A DNA stretch of 64,000 nucleotides from Porphyromonas macacae DSM 20710 = JCM 13914 (GTDB taxonomy: Bacteria > Bacteroidota > Bacteroidia > Bacteroidales > Porphyromonadaceae), in NCBI RefSeq assembly GCF_000379945.1, contig NZ_KB904124.1, forward strand, positions 548,976 to 612,975, written 5' to 3'. A program made the translations under genes and the position numbers. The notes beneath the pieces were generated by a model. That model was not told the DNA's origin, ran no database searches, and worked only from the letters and a program-made list of their open reading frames with translations. This document shows positions 17,415-26,957 of the stretch, piece after piece (the stretch's first letter is position 1; every line of letters starts with the position of its first letter).

Positions 17415-18980
17415 ATGAAATTAAACAGACTATTATTGGGAGGAGCAATAGCTTTAGGGCTGATGACTTCTTGCAGCAAAGAAACTCCAAACCAAAATGA
17501 ACAGGAAAAAGGAACAACTCATATGAGTGTTTCATTAAAAATGCCCGCAGACGCAACATCTGCATTTCGCTCTGAAAGTCAAGATCACAATGGCATAGGC
17601 TTTTGGGAAGGGAAAGATGCTAAATTAAAAGTAACTCTTTACATGGTTTCCGATGGAAATGGCCAGGTGGAAACCCAAGAATTAGATGCCGCAACTGCCG
17701 CAACAAGTACGCAGGATGGTAAATATAAATTCAAAGCTTTCAAAACTACTCCCGGCAATAAAACAATTTATGTCGTAATCAATAACGGTGGTGCTATTAA
17801 AACAGCTCTCGATTCTAAAATTTTCGATGCCACAGCTTTCAAAAAAGCTTATCAAGAGGCTTATATCTATGCAAAAGCCAATCAGAACAATGGTGGTATA
17901 GATAATGATTTTGCCAAAGTTGAAGGAGATAAAGACATAATTCTAATGAGTGGTAAACCTGTTACAAAAGCTATTGAAGATAAGGTGACAAAAGAACAAG
18001 CCGATAGCGGGTCAAAGAATCATGTTAATCTGATAGCGCGCCGCACCGTTGCTCGAGTGATAACAACTCAAGATGAAAATATCACAAATGCAATCAAAGA
18101 TCAGAATGGAACAAACATCGGTACTTTAGAGGATATTAAATGGACTGTAGCTCAATATGAGAAGACAACTTATCTTTCACCTCAACTTACAGATGGAGAA
18201 GATGCAACAGATGTAAAAAAAGTAAAGTCTCCTAATTACGATTATGTTCCCAATAAAGATTATAAAGAAAAAGCAAAAGAATATTATGCATACGACTTAC
18301 TGCCTTTCGATAAAATGCTTTCTGCTGAATCTTTTAAGCGTAATTCTTCTAATAATCCCGAAAACATCAAGAATATTGTAGCAAAAAATATGCAATTTAT
18401 TACTGAAACAACCCACAAATATGGAGAAACCAAAGGTAATAAAGATGCAACTGGATACCGCAAAGGTAATACGCCTTATGCCTTAATAGAAGGTGTTCTT
18501 AATCTTAAACAAGATGCAATGGCTAAGGATGAAAATTTTGTAAAAGGCCAGGATGTATACTTTGGGACAAGGGATCGTAAGTTTTACATGGATTTGGATA
18601 AAGCCCGTAAAGCCAATGGATCTCCGAAGAGCCCTGGAGAGAAAGAAAAAGATAATGTCATCACTTATAAAAATGGAAAAGTTTACTACATAGCATGGCT
18701 TAATCCGGACGACACAAACCATACAAAATGGACAAATTCACCGGTTTTGAGAAATAATATCTACCATATTAACATTAAGAGTTTCAAAATGATCGGTCAT
18801 TCAGGTAATCCGTTTGACCCAACACCCGAAGACCCCAAGAAGCCAACTCCTCCGGATCCTGATGATCCCAAGACACCGGATCCTGATGATCCTATTTTTG
18901 ACACGGAAACTTACATGTCTGCCGAAATTACAGTGCTGAATTGGGGGGTACACTCTTACGATATAGATTTTGATTATTAA
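17415..18980 (+). CDS. Mfa1-family major fimbrillin, locus B
   Basis: This 521-residue lipoprotein precursor (lipobox MTSC, Cys20) is colinear with the locus A pilin: THMSVSLKMP strand, arginine 52 in AFRSES as the likely processing site, GFWEGKDAKLKVTLYMV, NLIARRTVARVI, IKWTVAQYEKTTYLS, KVYYIAWLNPDDTNHTKWTN, SPVLRNNIYHINIKSFK. A Pro/Asp-rich linker (about residues 466-500) precedes the last strand, which ends in VLNWGVHSYDIDFDY. The two pilins differ throughout, so they are diverged paralogues and probably antigenically distinct. It follows the fused pseudogenes by 52 nt, with no promoter of the locus A type in that gap. Expression probably depends on the promoter near 16753 or on an unrecognised one. 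Confidence 0.87.
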   Translation: MKLNRLLLGGAIALGLMTSCSKETPNQNEQEKGTTHMSVSLKMPADATSAFRSESQDHNGIGFWEGKDAKLKVTLYMVSDGNGQVETQELDAATAATSTQDGKYKFKAFKTTPGNKTIYVVINNGGAIKTALDSKIFDATAFKKAYQEAYIYAKANQNNGGIDNDFAKVEGDKDIILMSGKPVTKAIEDKVTKEQADSGSKNHVNLIARRTVARVITTQDENITNAIKDQNGTNIGTLEDIKWTVAQYEKTTYLSPQLTDGEDATDVKKVKSPNYDYVPNKDYKEKAKEYYAYDLLPFDKMLSAESFKRNSSNNPENIKNIVAKNMQFITETTHKYGETKGNKDATGYRKGNTPYALIEGVLNLKQDAMAKDENFVKGQDVYFGTRDRKFYMDLDKARKANGSPKSPGEKEKDNVITYKNGKVYYIAWLNPDDTNHTKWTNSPVLRNNIYHINIKSFKMIGHSGNPFDPTPEDPKKPTPPDPDDPKTPDPDDPIFDTETYMSAEITVLNWGVHSYDIDFDY

Positions 18981-18998
18981 TAAAAACAAGAAAACAAA

Positions 18999-19050
18999 AA
19001 TAGCGCGGGACTTATGACTGACATAGGCCCCACGCTATTCAAATCTTTTT
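18999..19050 (+). terminator. Stem-loop between major fimbrillin B and anchor gene
   Basis: AATAGCGCGGG and CCCACGCTATT pair around a loop of about 19 nt, with a T-rich tail (AAATCTTTTTT). It occupies the same position as the unrelated-sequence hairpin at 7458 in locus A, suggesting partial termination after the pilin gene. Confidence 0.75.
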
Positions 19051-19099
19051 TATTGATTCTCTATCAATTACCATTTTAAAGTCTTAGTCCCAATCACTT

Positions 19100-20068
19100 A
19101 TGAAGATAATGAAATACTATAAACAACATTTGTATATTCTACTAATTTTATCCTGTACCTACTTGTTTGCTTCGTGTGACTCTTTGGTTTATGACGACTT
19201 GGAAAAATGCGATAGAGGTATATACATTAATGTTTATGAACAAACCGAATGCGCATCATCTCCTTCTTATCCATCGGAAATCAAGAAGTTGAATATATAT
19301 GCTTTTGATGCAAATGATGTGCTTGCAGCAGTAATACAGACGACTGATGTAAGCCTTTCGGCTGATCGACAATTTTACATCCCTTTGGAAAAAAGTGGAT
19401 CCTATTATGCCGTAGTATGGGGAAATGTGGACGATAAACTGTTCGAAACAATCCCCAATAAAATCGGATCTTCCACAAAAAAAGACCTGCTGCTTTATCT
19501 CCGTAAAAACAAAGGATTATCAGCACTAAATTTAAAAGGCCAGCATATTTATGTGGGCAGCACACCTACTGTACAAGTGGGAGAAATACAAAATCTTTTT
19601 GCTTATACAAAAGCTAATGTAAGAGAAATCACGAATCGAATCCGTGTAATGGTAGAAGGACTTATCGATCCGGAAGAGTATACAATAGAAGTTTCTTCTG
19701 CAAATACGCACTATACTTTTGACGGGCAAATATTTAAGGCCGAAGCAATGTTTTATCCGACTAAAGTAAATACTACAAAGGAAAAGAATCTGATAGCAGA
19801 TTTCAATGTACTCAAACTCGAATCTGGCAGAGCAAGTATATTGACAGTAAAAAAAATAAAGACAGGGGAAATTTTATTTCAGAATGACTTGGTTGGAGCC
19901 ATCTTGTTAAGTGAATTCAAGGATACCCCAAGCCTTAATCTGCGCTGCATTAACGACTTCGATGTATTGCTTAAATTCAAGCATTGCGATTGTCCCGATA
20001 ATACTTATGTGGGGCTAACATTGATTGTCAACAACTGGAGCATACATAGTTATGATATCTTTTTTTGA
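19100..20068 (+). CDS. Mfa2/FimB-family fimbrial anchor lipoprotein, locus B
   Basis: This 322-residue lipoprotein (lipobox FASC, Cys26) has a mature start DSLVYDDLEKCDRGIYINVY, as in the FimB/Mfa2 family, then KKLNIYAFDANDVL, VREITNRIRVMVEG and a C-terminal LIVNNWSIHSYDIFF. Length and layout match the locus A anchor (321 residues). The protein should sit in the outer membrane and hold the base of the locus B fimbria. It starts 119 nt after the pilin stop, beyond the stem-loop, and 69 nt before the next gene. Confidence 0.9.
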   Translation: MKIMKYYKQHLYILLILSCTYLFASCDSLVYDDLEKCDRGIYINVYEQTECASSPSYPSEIKKLNIYAFDANDVLAAVIQTTDVSLSADRQFYIPLEKSGSYYAVVWGNVDDKLFETIPNKIGSSTKKDLLLYLRKNKGLSALNLKGQHIYVGSTPTVQVGEIQNLFAYTKANVREITNRIRVMVEGLIDPEEYTIEVSSANTHYTFDGQIFKAEAMFYPTKVNTTKEKNLIADFNVLKLESGRASILTVKKIKTGEILFQNDLVGAILLSEFKDTPSLNLRCINDFDVLLKFKHCDCPDNTYVGLTLIVNNWSIHSYDIFF

Positions 20069-20137
20069 TCGATCGATCTAGCAAGAAGAGGCGAACTTTC
20101 CCAAAGTAAAAACATTACAAAATCTAACAAAAACGAC

Positions 20138-21709
20138 ATGAGCAGATTCTGTATACTTAGCTATATGGCTATACTATTGCTAAGCTTAGTGTCTTGTCAG
20201 CATAATAACCAAGAAAGTATTTCTGAACTTTCTTCGGGTGAAACTTATCTGAGCGTTGAACTGAAAGCCCAGACGGACAATAGTATCAACGAGGATATTA
20301 CTGATCTGGAGAATCATGTTCACAGTCTGGCAATGATTGTATTTCCGAAAGATGAAGAACAGTGCTCTGGATTTTATTTTGCAGAAAGAGCCGACTTTCA
20401 AACCGGAGGAAACAACACTTTATTTGTTCCCGCCACTAAAATAACCAAACCGGGCGAAAGCGACATTTATTTCATAGTCAATGCAAGAAAGGATGATATT
20501 ATCACTCATACCAGTTCTCGCGCAATGACGGAGGCTTACCTACACACTGCTTTACCATTTTCTTTAACAGACGGGGCAAAGAGCAATAAAGGTTTTCCCA
20601 TGGCAAGAGTCTATTATAATCAAAAAATAGAACCTGATTACACAAAGAGTAATCCTTTCATTTTCAGACCTAAAGTAAATAAAAATAAACCCCTGATACC
20701 CGTCAGTTCTTATGGGAAAGATATAAATAGTGGTGAGCAACAAGACAGAGTAAGCCTTGTACGTGCGAATGCCAAGATTACAATTTCCATTTCAGGAGAA
20801 GGTTTAGAAGAAATCAAAGAGATTGATGGTGTGCAACTGATAAATTACCCACTCTCTTATACATTAATAGAAGCCATTTCTGGCCGCTTTGATCCGAGTT
20901 CAGATAAAGCTATATTGATATCCGACAGGCCTGCCAGTTTTGTCCTTAAACCGAAGATAGAGAACGGTAAGAAAGTTGGGTATGAAACCCGGATGTATAT
21001 ACCCGAGCGTACTTTTACGGCAAATACAGTAGGTTGGAACAAAGATACCGACAAACCGCAAAATGGGGTTTTATATTTCCGTATCATAACGAAAGGCGGA
21101 CATGTTTTTCAAGCTCCCATTATAACGCACACGGCTACATCCGGGAATCTGCATAACTATCTGGATATAGCGAAGGGAAAGACGGCAATCAGGCCGGACT
21201 ATAGTGTGTATCGAAATCAACATTACCACTATAACATTAAAATTCCTGCTGGAGCAAAAGAATTAGAAGTGGACATGAACCTTAAACCATGGACACTTGT
21301 CAGCAGTCGTTTCGATTTTGGCAAGCCGGATTTCAGAATCTACATATCCAAAGAACAAGGTGAAGATGTTGATGTAGCTGATGGCCTGATAACTATAAGT
21401 AAAAAGGGAATTAAAGCTAAATTTACATTTACTCCTAAAGCGCCGATAGGGACTCTTTGGCGAGCTTCGATAACCAACGGTTTAGATTTCCGACTATCTT
21501 CTGATTACGAAAACAATATCACATACGGTATCATAGCTCCCGGCAGTTCACCGGTTAATCTCTATATTGAGCCCCTCAAAGATTTCTTGGGAGATTTACG
21601 ATACACAGAGTTTTACATTACAATCAACGGACAAGAAATCAACCTTTTAAATAATGAGAATTCTCCGGGACCTGGGAATCGTTGGCTGATCAAACAAACG
21701 GGTTTTTGA
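20138..21709 (+). CDS. Accessory fimbrial lipoprotein (FimC/Mfa3 position), locus B
   Basis: This 523-residue lipoprotein (lipobox LVSC, Cys20) is a paralogue of the 519-residue protein at 8616. Shared landmarks are TYLSVELKAQ/FMTFQIG strands, DLENHVHSLAMIVFPKDEE, KGFPMARVYYNQ, LVRANAKITISISGEG, YRNQHYHYNIKIPAGAKELE, LKPWTLV, LWRASITNGLDFRLS and a PGPGN turn near the end. It is probably a minor pilus subunit between shaft and tip; that role is inferred from position. The next lipoprotein gene begins 70 nt later. Confidence 0.75.
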   Translation: MSRFCILSYMAILLLSLVSCQHNNQESISELSSGETYLSVELKAQTDNSINEDITDLENHVHSLAMIVFPKDEEQCSGFYFAERADFQTGGNNTLFVPATKITKPGESDIYFIVNARKDDIITHTSSRAMTEAYLHTALPFSLTDGAKSNKGFPMARVYYNQKIEPDYTKSNPFIFRPKVNKNKPLIPVSSYGKDINSGEQQDRVSLVRANAKITISISGEGLEEIKEIDGVQLINYPLSYTLIEAISGRFDPSSDKAILISDRPASFVLKPKIENGKKVGYETRMYIPERTFTANTVGWNKDTDKPQNGVLYFRIITKGGHVFQAPIITHTATSGNLHNYLDIAKGKTAIRPDYSVYRNQHYHYNIKIPAGAKELEVDMNLKPWTLVSSRFDFGKPDFRIYISKEQGEDVDVADGLITISKKGIKAKFTFTPKAPIGTLWRASITNGLDFRLSSDYENNITYGIIAPGSSPVNLYIEPLKDFLGDLRYTEFYITINGQEINLLNNENSPGPGNRWLIKQTGF

Positions 21710-21779
21710 AAAATTATTGAGTTCGTTTTATCTCTTGGTATGGGGATTTAGAGCAAATTTAATCATACAACATATAAAG

Positions 21780-24488
21780 ATGAAGATTCTACAACGATAT
21801 ATAGCGTATATCTTTCTTTTAATAGCAGTAGTCATTGTGTCAGGATGCACAGCTAATGAAAAAGAACCTATTCGCCCCGATGACAACGAAGTTTTGCCTG
21901 CTGGATATAAGGCTATAGAGTTGCGTCTCAATATAGAACCCCAAAGAGCTAAAAAGCCTGAGCAAATGGGGAGACAGAGAATATATGCAACAAATTCGAC
22001 CGAGAAAGAGCAGAAGGTTCGTGCCTATGGTATAGAGCCGGGAGATCACGATAAAGATGTATATCCGGCCGATCTCAACGAAAATAAAATTGAGACATTG
22101 GATATATTCTTTTTTGAGAAATCCAATGGAAAACTGATCAAGCATATCACAGACAGGGATGGAGATGTTATTATACTGAATCATCAATATAAAGATGAGG
22201 ACAACGAGCGTTATACACAACGAGTTACAATAAAGGTGCCCAAACATGAACTTAGCCTTTACCTCAACAAACAACCTCATATTTATGTAATAGTTAATAA
22301 ACCGGATGATATTGCTTTCAGTGCTAACATTACAGAAACCGAAATTCTCGAATTAAAACATAAAAAGGATCTTTTAGAGGTGCTACAAACAGGGAAACCT
22401 CAACAAAACTTTGTTATGGAGGGGCATCGAACCGATCTTTCAGAACCGATTTCATGGTCTGACAATAAAAACAGACATCATATTAAAGAAATCGTTTTGT
22501 TAGAACGTTTGGCTGCTAAAATCCGTCTCCGTATCGGTAAAATAGAAATTCCTGAATATGAATTGCCAGATGAAAACTTCTACACGAACAAACCGGATTG
22601 GAGGCCAAATATAAGTTTGGTACGCTACCCGTATTCTACACGTTTAGTTAAAGGAAAAGAACCGTTATCTAGTTCGGAAATACAATGGTCTAAAATAAAA
22701 AGAGCTTTTACTCTTGTGAAAAAGAATTTCTCAAACTTGGTAGATGTAGTTAATCCTACAAAAAATCTGGTTTGGACTTCCCCTCTGCCTTTGTATACCT
22801 ACGAAAATGATTGGACAAAAAATAATGATGCGGATGAAACGTACATTTTACTTACTGTGCCTCTTCGTTTAAAAGGGAAAAATTGGCAAGGACAAGAAAA
22901 TGAAGGTTTCAGAAAATTTTATTATCGCATACCTGTTAATTATCGTATGCCGATACCCAACATGGATGAAACGGAAAAAGCCGGTATCGGTAAAATACAA
23001 AGAAACCATCTATACGATATTTACAGTGAAATTACGGTATTGGGGAATGAAGATGATAGCGATCCGATTGAAATACAAACAAATATTTCAATTCAACCAT
23101 GGAGATGTTTAGAGATAGATGCTTCCATTGATGCTGCGCGATACTTAATCGTACGAGAAAATCACCCTCTGATGCCTAATCAGGACAAAAGAAAAATAGA
23201 ATACGCAACTTCTCATTCAGTAGAGATTATTACAAATAAAGCCTGGTTCTCCTATTATGATGTGAAAGGTAAACTAATGATCGAATCATGGGAGCTTCAA
23301 TCAAATGGAAATTATAAGCATACTTATTATAATGAAAACGGGGATCAAGAAACAAAATACGAAAATAGTATACCCCAATTATCGATTAATTTGATCCAGG
23401 AAAATTCACTTAAATATATATCAATTGAACATCCGGTACCAACAAACTATGTTCCTTTTCATATTGAATTAACAGTAAAGCATAAAAAAGAGAACGGTGT
23501 TAGTGAAGAAAATCTTTTATCCGAATATGTCCACGTAGAACAGTTCCCGCCTATCTATGTGACTGGTAAGAAATCGGTGGGATTTGTTGGCGGCACATCT
23601 CAAGTAGATGGAATAATATATACTCCTGAAACCGCTCCGGATTTTCGTTTTCAAAATCCGATTGGAGCTATATCTAATAATGAGATTTCTAAAGGAGCAC
23701 AAACTCTTGATGTATTTAATCGCGTACGTATTTTAGTCCCGCACGATGGAATGAAAATAGGAGTTTCTATTGATTCGCAAGGGCATACGAAAAGAGATGA
23801 TTTATCAAATGAAATGATTTCTCCTGAGTTTATTATTGCTTCACAACATGGTATGTCTACATTTGTTAGACAGTATGATGAAAATCCATATGATAGGGGA
23901 ATTGTTGATAATGGAGATGAACAAAGAAGAGCCTTAAATGGTTCTAAACAAAATACACGTTTCGGCTCAGGATATGGGCCTATAAGTAACTTTTTTGACC
24001 ACAGGATGCCTTATTCCATATCTACACATATTCAAAATCCCACTCAAACCCATAGAACATACGCTACAGCAGAAGAGCGTTGCGAAAAATACTTCGAGGG
24101 AGAATATGGCGCAGATGGTTATTATTGGGAATTCTATAGAGATCGTAATCATCATAATCAATGGAACAAGCGTCATGTGTATAAAACATTTAAATATAAA
24201 GGTCATTGGCGAATTCCGACCAAAGAAGAATTGAAATTAATTTACCAAATACAAAGCTCAAAGATTAAAACAGTAAAAAGTTTACTCTGGGGATTGTACT
24301 ATTGGACAGCAAAAACAGGAGTTGCATTGGATTTTACAAATGGAGAATTAACTCAAAAATTTCCAGACTCGGCCGAATATGATTATCACAATTGGCCTGC
24401 ACATCCTTATGTACGCTGTGTTTTCGATACATGGAAACTAAAAGATAACAATGGAGTGAGCCATGAAGATGACTGGAATAACTCTTAG
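21780..24488 (+). CDS. Large accessory fimbrial lipoprotein (FimD/tip position), locus B
   Basis: ATG 21780 is chosen because it starts a clean lipoprotein signal (MKILQRYIAYIFLL, lipobox VSGC, Cys23); the frame is open from 21717 but the extra 21 residues would precede the signal. The 902-residue product is a paralogue of the protein at 10200, with about 120 more residues, mostly in the N-terminal and central beta domains. The C-terminal module is conserved: EMISPEFIIASQHGMS, RCEKYFEGEYGADGYYWEF, GHWRIPTKEELKLIYQIQ, VKSLLWGLYYWTA, YVRCVFDTW. It is a probable tip adhesin of the second fimbria; ligand unknown. Confidence 0.75.
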   Translation: MKILQRYIAYIFLLIAVVIVSGCTANEKEPIRPDDNEVLPAGYKAIELRLNIEPQRAKKPEQMGRQRIYATNSTEKEQKVRAYGIEPGDHDKDVYPADLNENKIETLDIFFFEKSNGKLIKHITDRDGDVIILNHQYKDEDNERYTQRVTIKVPKHELSLYLNKQPHIYVIVNKPDDIAFSANITETEILELKHKKDLLEVLQTGKPQQNFVMEGHRTDLSEPISWSDNKNRHHIKEIVLLERLAAKIRLRIGKIEIPEYELPDENFYTNKPDWRPNISLVRYPYSTRLVKGKEPLSSSEIQWSKIKRAFTLVKKNFSNLVDVVNPTKNLVWTSPLPLYTYENDWTKNNDADETYILLTVPLRLKGKNWQGQENEGFRKFYYRIPVNYRMPIPNMDETEKAGIGKIQRNHLYDIYSEITVLGNEDDSDPIEIQTNISIQPWRCLEIDASIDAARYLIVRENHPLMPNQDKRKIEYATSHSVEIITNKAWFSYYDVKGKLMIESWELQSNGNYKHTYYNENGDQETKYENSIPQLSINLIQENSLKYISIEHPVPTNYVPFHIELTVKHKKENGVSEENLLSEYVHVEQFPPIYVTGKKSVGFVGGTSQVDGIIYTPETAPDFRFQNPIGAISNNEISKGAQTLDVFNRVRILVPHDGMKIGVSIDSQGHTKRDDLSNEMISPEFIIASQHGMSTFVRQYDENPYDRGIVDNGDEQRRALNGSKQNTRFGSGYGPISNFFDHRMPYSISTHIQNPTQTHRTYATAEERCEKYFEGEYGADGYYWEFYRDRNHHNQWNKRHVYKTFKYKGHWRIPTKEELKLIYQIQSSKIKTVKSLLWGLYYWTAKTGVALDFTNGELTQKFPDSAEYDYHNWPAHPYVRCVFDTWKLKDNNGVSHEDDWNNS

Positions 24489-24535
24489 GATAAAAAGATG
24501 TTAGAAAATTAATGACAATATATTGAAGATTATTG

Positions 24536-26947
24536 ATGAATATGAAAATAGGATATAACTCTCGTTTTTTAACGTGCATCATACAACTGAGTTTAGCAGT
24601 TATGCTGCTTTTCTCTTCATGCACGGATGAAAAACATCCTGTTGAAGAATATGACAATTTGATGGATGGGACACCTATAAATGTGTCTTTAGGTACCACG
24701 ATACCGGGTGAAGATTTGTCCCAGATACGTCTTGGAGGAGAAGATTTAGGAGACGTACAAACGCTTAAAGTTTTTGTGTTTGACAAAAACCGACGCTTTC
24801 TCTACAGTCGTACAGCTGTTATTGAAGGTCAGGTAATGGAAATAAGCTCTTCAATTGATGAAAATAATATATTGCCGGATAAAAAGAAAGGCGGTATTAC
24901 ACATAAACGTACCATTAGTTTACAGTTGCTTAGTTCCAAAGAAAAGCGCTACATACATTTTTTTGCCAACCATGATTTTGACGAAAACAATTTTCCTCAA
25001 GACTTTGCACTTAAAGGAATATCCGACGGGGAATTAATTGCAGGTATGCACACCAATAAATTTGGAGAATACTGGAGTTTGATTGAATTAGAGGAAGGGA
25101 TTAGTCATAATTCACTAAACAAAAATATCATTGTCAAACTATTACGCAATTATGCCAAGGCAACAATCGAAGTAGACAGCAAAGTCAAAAACTTTGAACT
25201 TGAAACATTTTCTGTATATAATATTCCTGCAGAAGGAACAGTGGCACCGTTTATATCTCATTTAGAAAACGGAAAGTTAGTATACGATTTTCCATTCAAA
25301 CCTAATAAACCTACTTTACCTTCAAACTTAACATTACGAAATTCAGAAATGGTTTCTTTAAATAATACAATCTATTTTTTTGAAAACAGTAATGAAAAAG
25401 AACAACATCAAAAGACTTTTTTGATATTGAAAGGTAAATATAACAACGAAGCATCTACTTACTATAAGATTGATTTTGCTCATACAAGTGAAACAGGTAT
25501 AACCAATCTCTATAATATCATTCGTAATACACATTATCGATTTAAGATAAAATATGTAAATGCTAAAGGCCATCAAAAAATTACAGATGCTGTAGAAGCA
25601 CCTGCATCAAACAATATCTACGCCTCTGTGGAATTAGAAGAGTTTTCCTCGATAGCAAAAGGAAAACATAAAATGACTGTATCCAAGTTGGGGGGCACTT
25701 TTACCAAAAGCGATATATTCGAAACAACGATATTGTTTAGCGGAGGTATTAGCCATGTTCAATATTACCCCTCTTGGGATCAAGACAAAGATCCCTATAT
25801 GGGAAAGATGTCGAGGACGAAAGAATCTGGTAACAATGGGGTATTAAATGTCAACATTAAAGATATACCGAAAGATGGTAGTATTAAGAAATATCATATA
25901 GATGTTGTTGGCAAGGCTGATGATGGAACTATAATTACTCGAAAGATACAATTTGAACTTAGAAAACCATATCAATTTGATGCAAAAATCAAGAAAAAAG
26001 GAGATGGAACTTATGAACTATCTTTTGATGTACCTTCTTCTATAAAAACAAGTACACTGCCAATTGAAGTGAAAATTTCAACTGAAGGAGTTTTTACTCC
26101 AAGGAACTTAGATGATGTTAAAAAGATATTCTTAAGATTCGAAAAAGGGAAAACTTATTATATTTATAATATAACCTCAACTGAAGAGTTAGGCAAGCGG
26201 GCAACCATAGATTTCATTGCAAATAAAGTTTTAAATAATGCTAAAATAAAATTGCAGTCTAATCTTTATGAAGATGGTGAGGCTTCTATTGATGAAGGAG
26301 GAGCTACGGATACTGAAACATACTCGGGAACTCTTTTATATTACTACCTAAATAGATGGGAATACCTCAAAACAGATTCAGATATAGAAGTCTTATTAGA
26401 TGGTCAAAAAGTATCTTCCAATAAATTACAGCTACGGATTGTAGATAATTATGGCAAATATGAGTTGAAAATAAGGGAAGATGTAGACCCTTACTCAACA
26501 TTAGTTGTCAGATATAAGATTTCTAAAAAAGGAGATCCGGAGGCTTATCGCAAGGTGACATATACATATGAGATCAAAAGAACTGTCAAAAAGTGGATAG
26601 AAGAAGATTCTCAACAGACCCAATTAATCTGGAAAAAGTATGAATATAACGGTACTGCAACCTGGGTTGATCGAAATAAACCTGAGGGTGTTTACCCGAA
26701 AGGAGTATTTACCATTAACGATAAAACAATAAGTAATAATTGGGAAAAAGTCACAATAAAAGGCAAACAAATGAACGCTTTTACTTATATGGTGGAAGCA
26801 GCAGATTATTCAGGTTTAGAGTCTACGTTGTATCAGCTTGCATTTAAATTTAAACCAGAAGGAAGGAGAACAAGATCAAAAGAATTTTATTTGGACGAAA
26901 TTGAGAACATGAATATGCATGTTAGAATATCCTATAATGATCTTTAA
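24536..26947 (+). CDS. Accessory fimbrial lipoprotein (FimE position) with extra C-terminal domain, locus B
   Basis: The start is ATG 24536 (or 24542); the codon at 24533 is TTG. The 803-residue lipoprotein (lipobox LFSSC, Cys29) follows the locus A protein at 12561 over its first 570 residues: TPINVSLGTTIP, LKVFVFDKNRRFLYSRTAV, KRYIHFFANHDFDENNFPQD, LYNIIRNTHYRFKIKYVNAKG, SKLGGTFTKSD, YYIYNITSTEELGK. It then adds about 230 residues absent from locus A, rich in K, E, Y and W (for example VRYKISKKGDPEAYRKVTY, TVKKWIEEDSQQTQLIWKKY), probably further beta domains. It closes the locus and is followed by a perfect palindrome at 26958. Confidence 0.75.
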   Translation: MNMKIGYNSRFLTCIIQLSLAVMLLFSSCTDEKHPVEEYDNLMDGTPINVSLGTTIPGEDLSQIRLGGEDLGDVQTLKVFVFDKNRRFLYSRTAVIEGQVMEISSSIDENNILPDKKKGGITHKRTISLQLLSSKEKRYIHFFANHDFDENNFPQDFALKGISDGELIAGMHTNKFGEYWSLIELEEGISHNSLNKNIIVKLLRNYAKATIEVDSKVKNFELETFSVYNIPAEGTVAPFISHLENGKLVYDFPFKPNKPTLPSNLTLRNSEMVSLNNTIYFFENSNEKEQHQKTFLILKGKYNNEASTYYKIDFAHTSETGITNLYNIIRNTHYRFKIKYVNAKGHQKITDAVEAPASNNIYASVELEEFSSIAKGKHKMTVSKLGGTFTKSDIFETTILFSGGISHVQYYPSWDQDKDPYMGKMSRTKESGNNGVLNVNIKDIPKDGSIKKYHIDVVGKADDGTIITRKIQFELRKPYQFDAKIKKKGDGTYELSFDVPSSIKTSTLPIEVKISTEGVFTPRNLDDVKKIFLRFEKGKTYYIYNITSTEELGKRATIDFIANKVLNNAKIKLQSNLYEDGEASIDEGGATDTETYSGTLLYYYLNRWEYLKTDSDIEVLLDGQKVSSNKLQLRIVDNYGKYELKIREDVDPYSTLVVRYKISKKGDPEAYRKVTYTYEIKRTVKKWIEEDSQQTQLIWKKYEYNGTATWVDRNKPEGVYPKGVFTINDKTISNNWEKVTIKGKQMNAFTYMVEAADYSGLESTLYQLAFKFKPEGRRTRSKEFYLDEIENMNMHVRISYNDL

Positions 26948-26957
26948 ACCCTTTTGG

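Noticed and set aside
10200-24488. von Willebrand A domain in the large fimbrial proteins, as in P. gingivalis Mfa5
   Set aside because: No DxSxS metal-site motif or length of the Mfa5 type is present; the order and sizes fit FimC-FimD-FimE-like proteins better.
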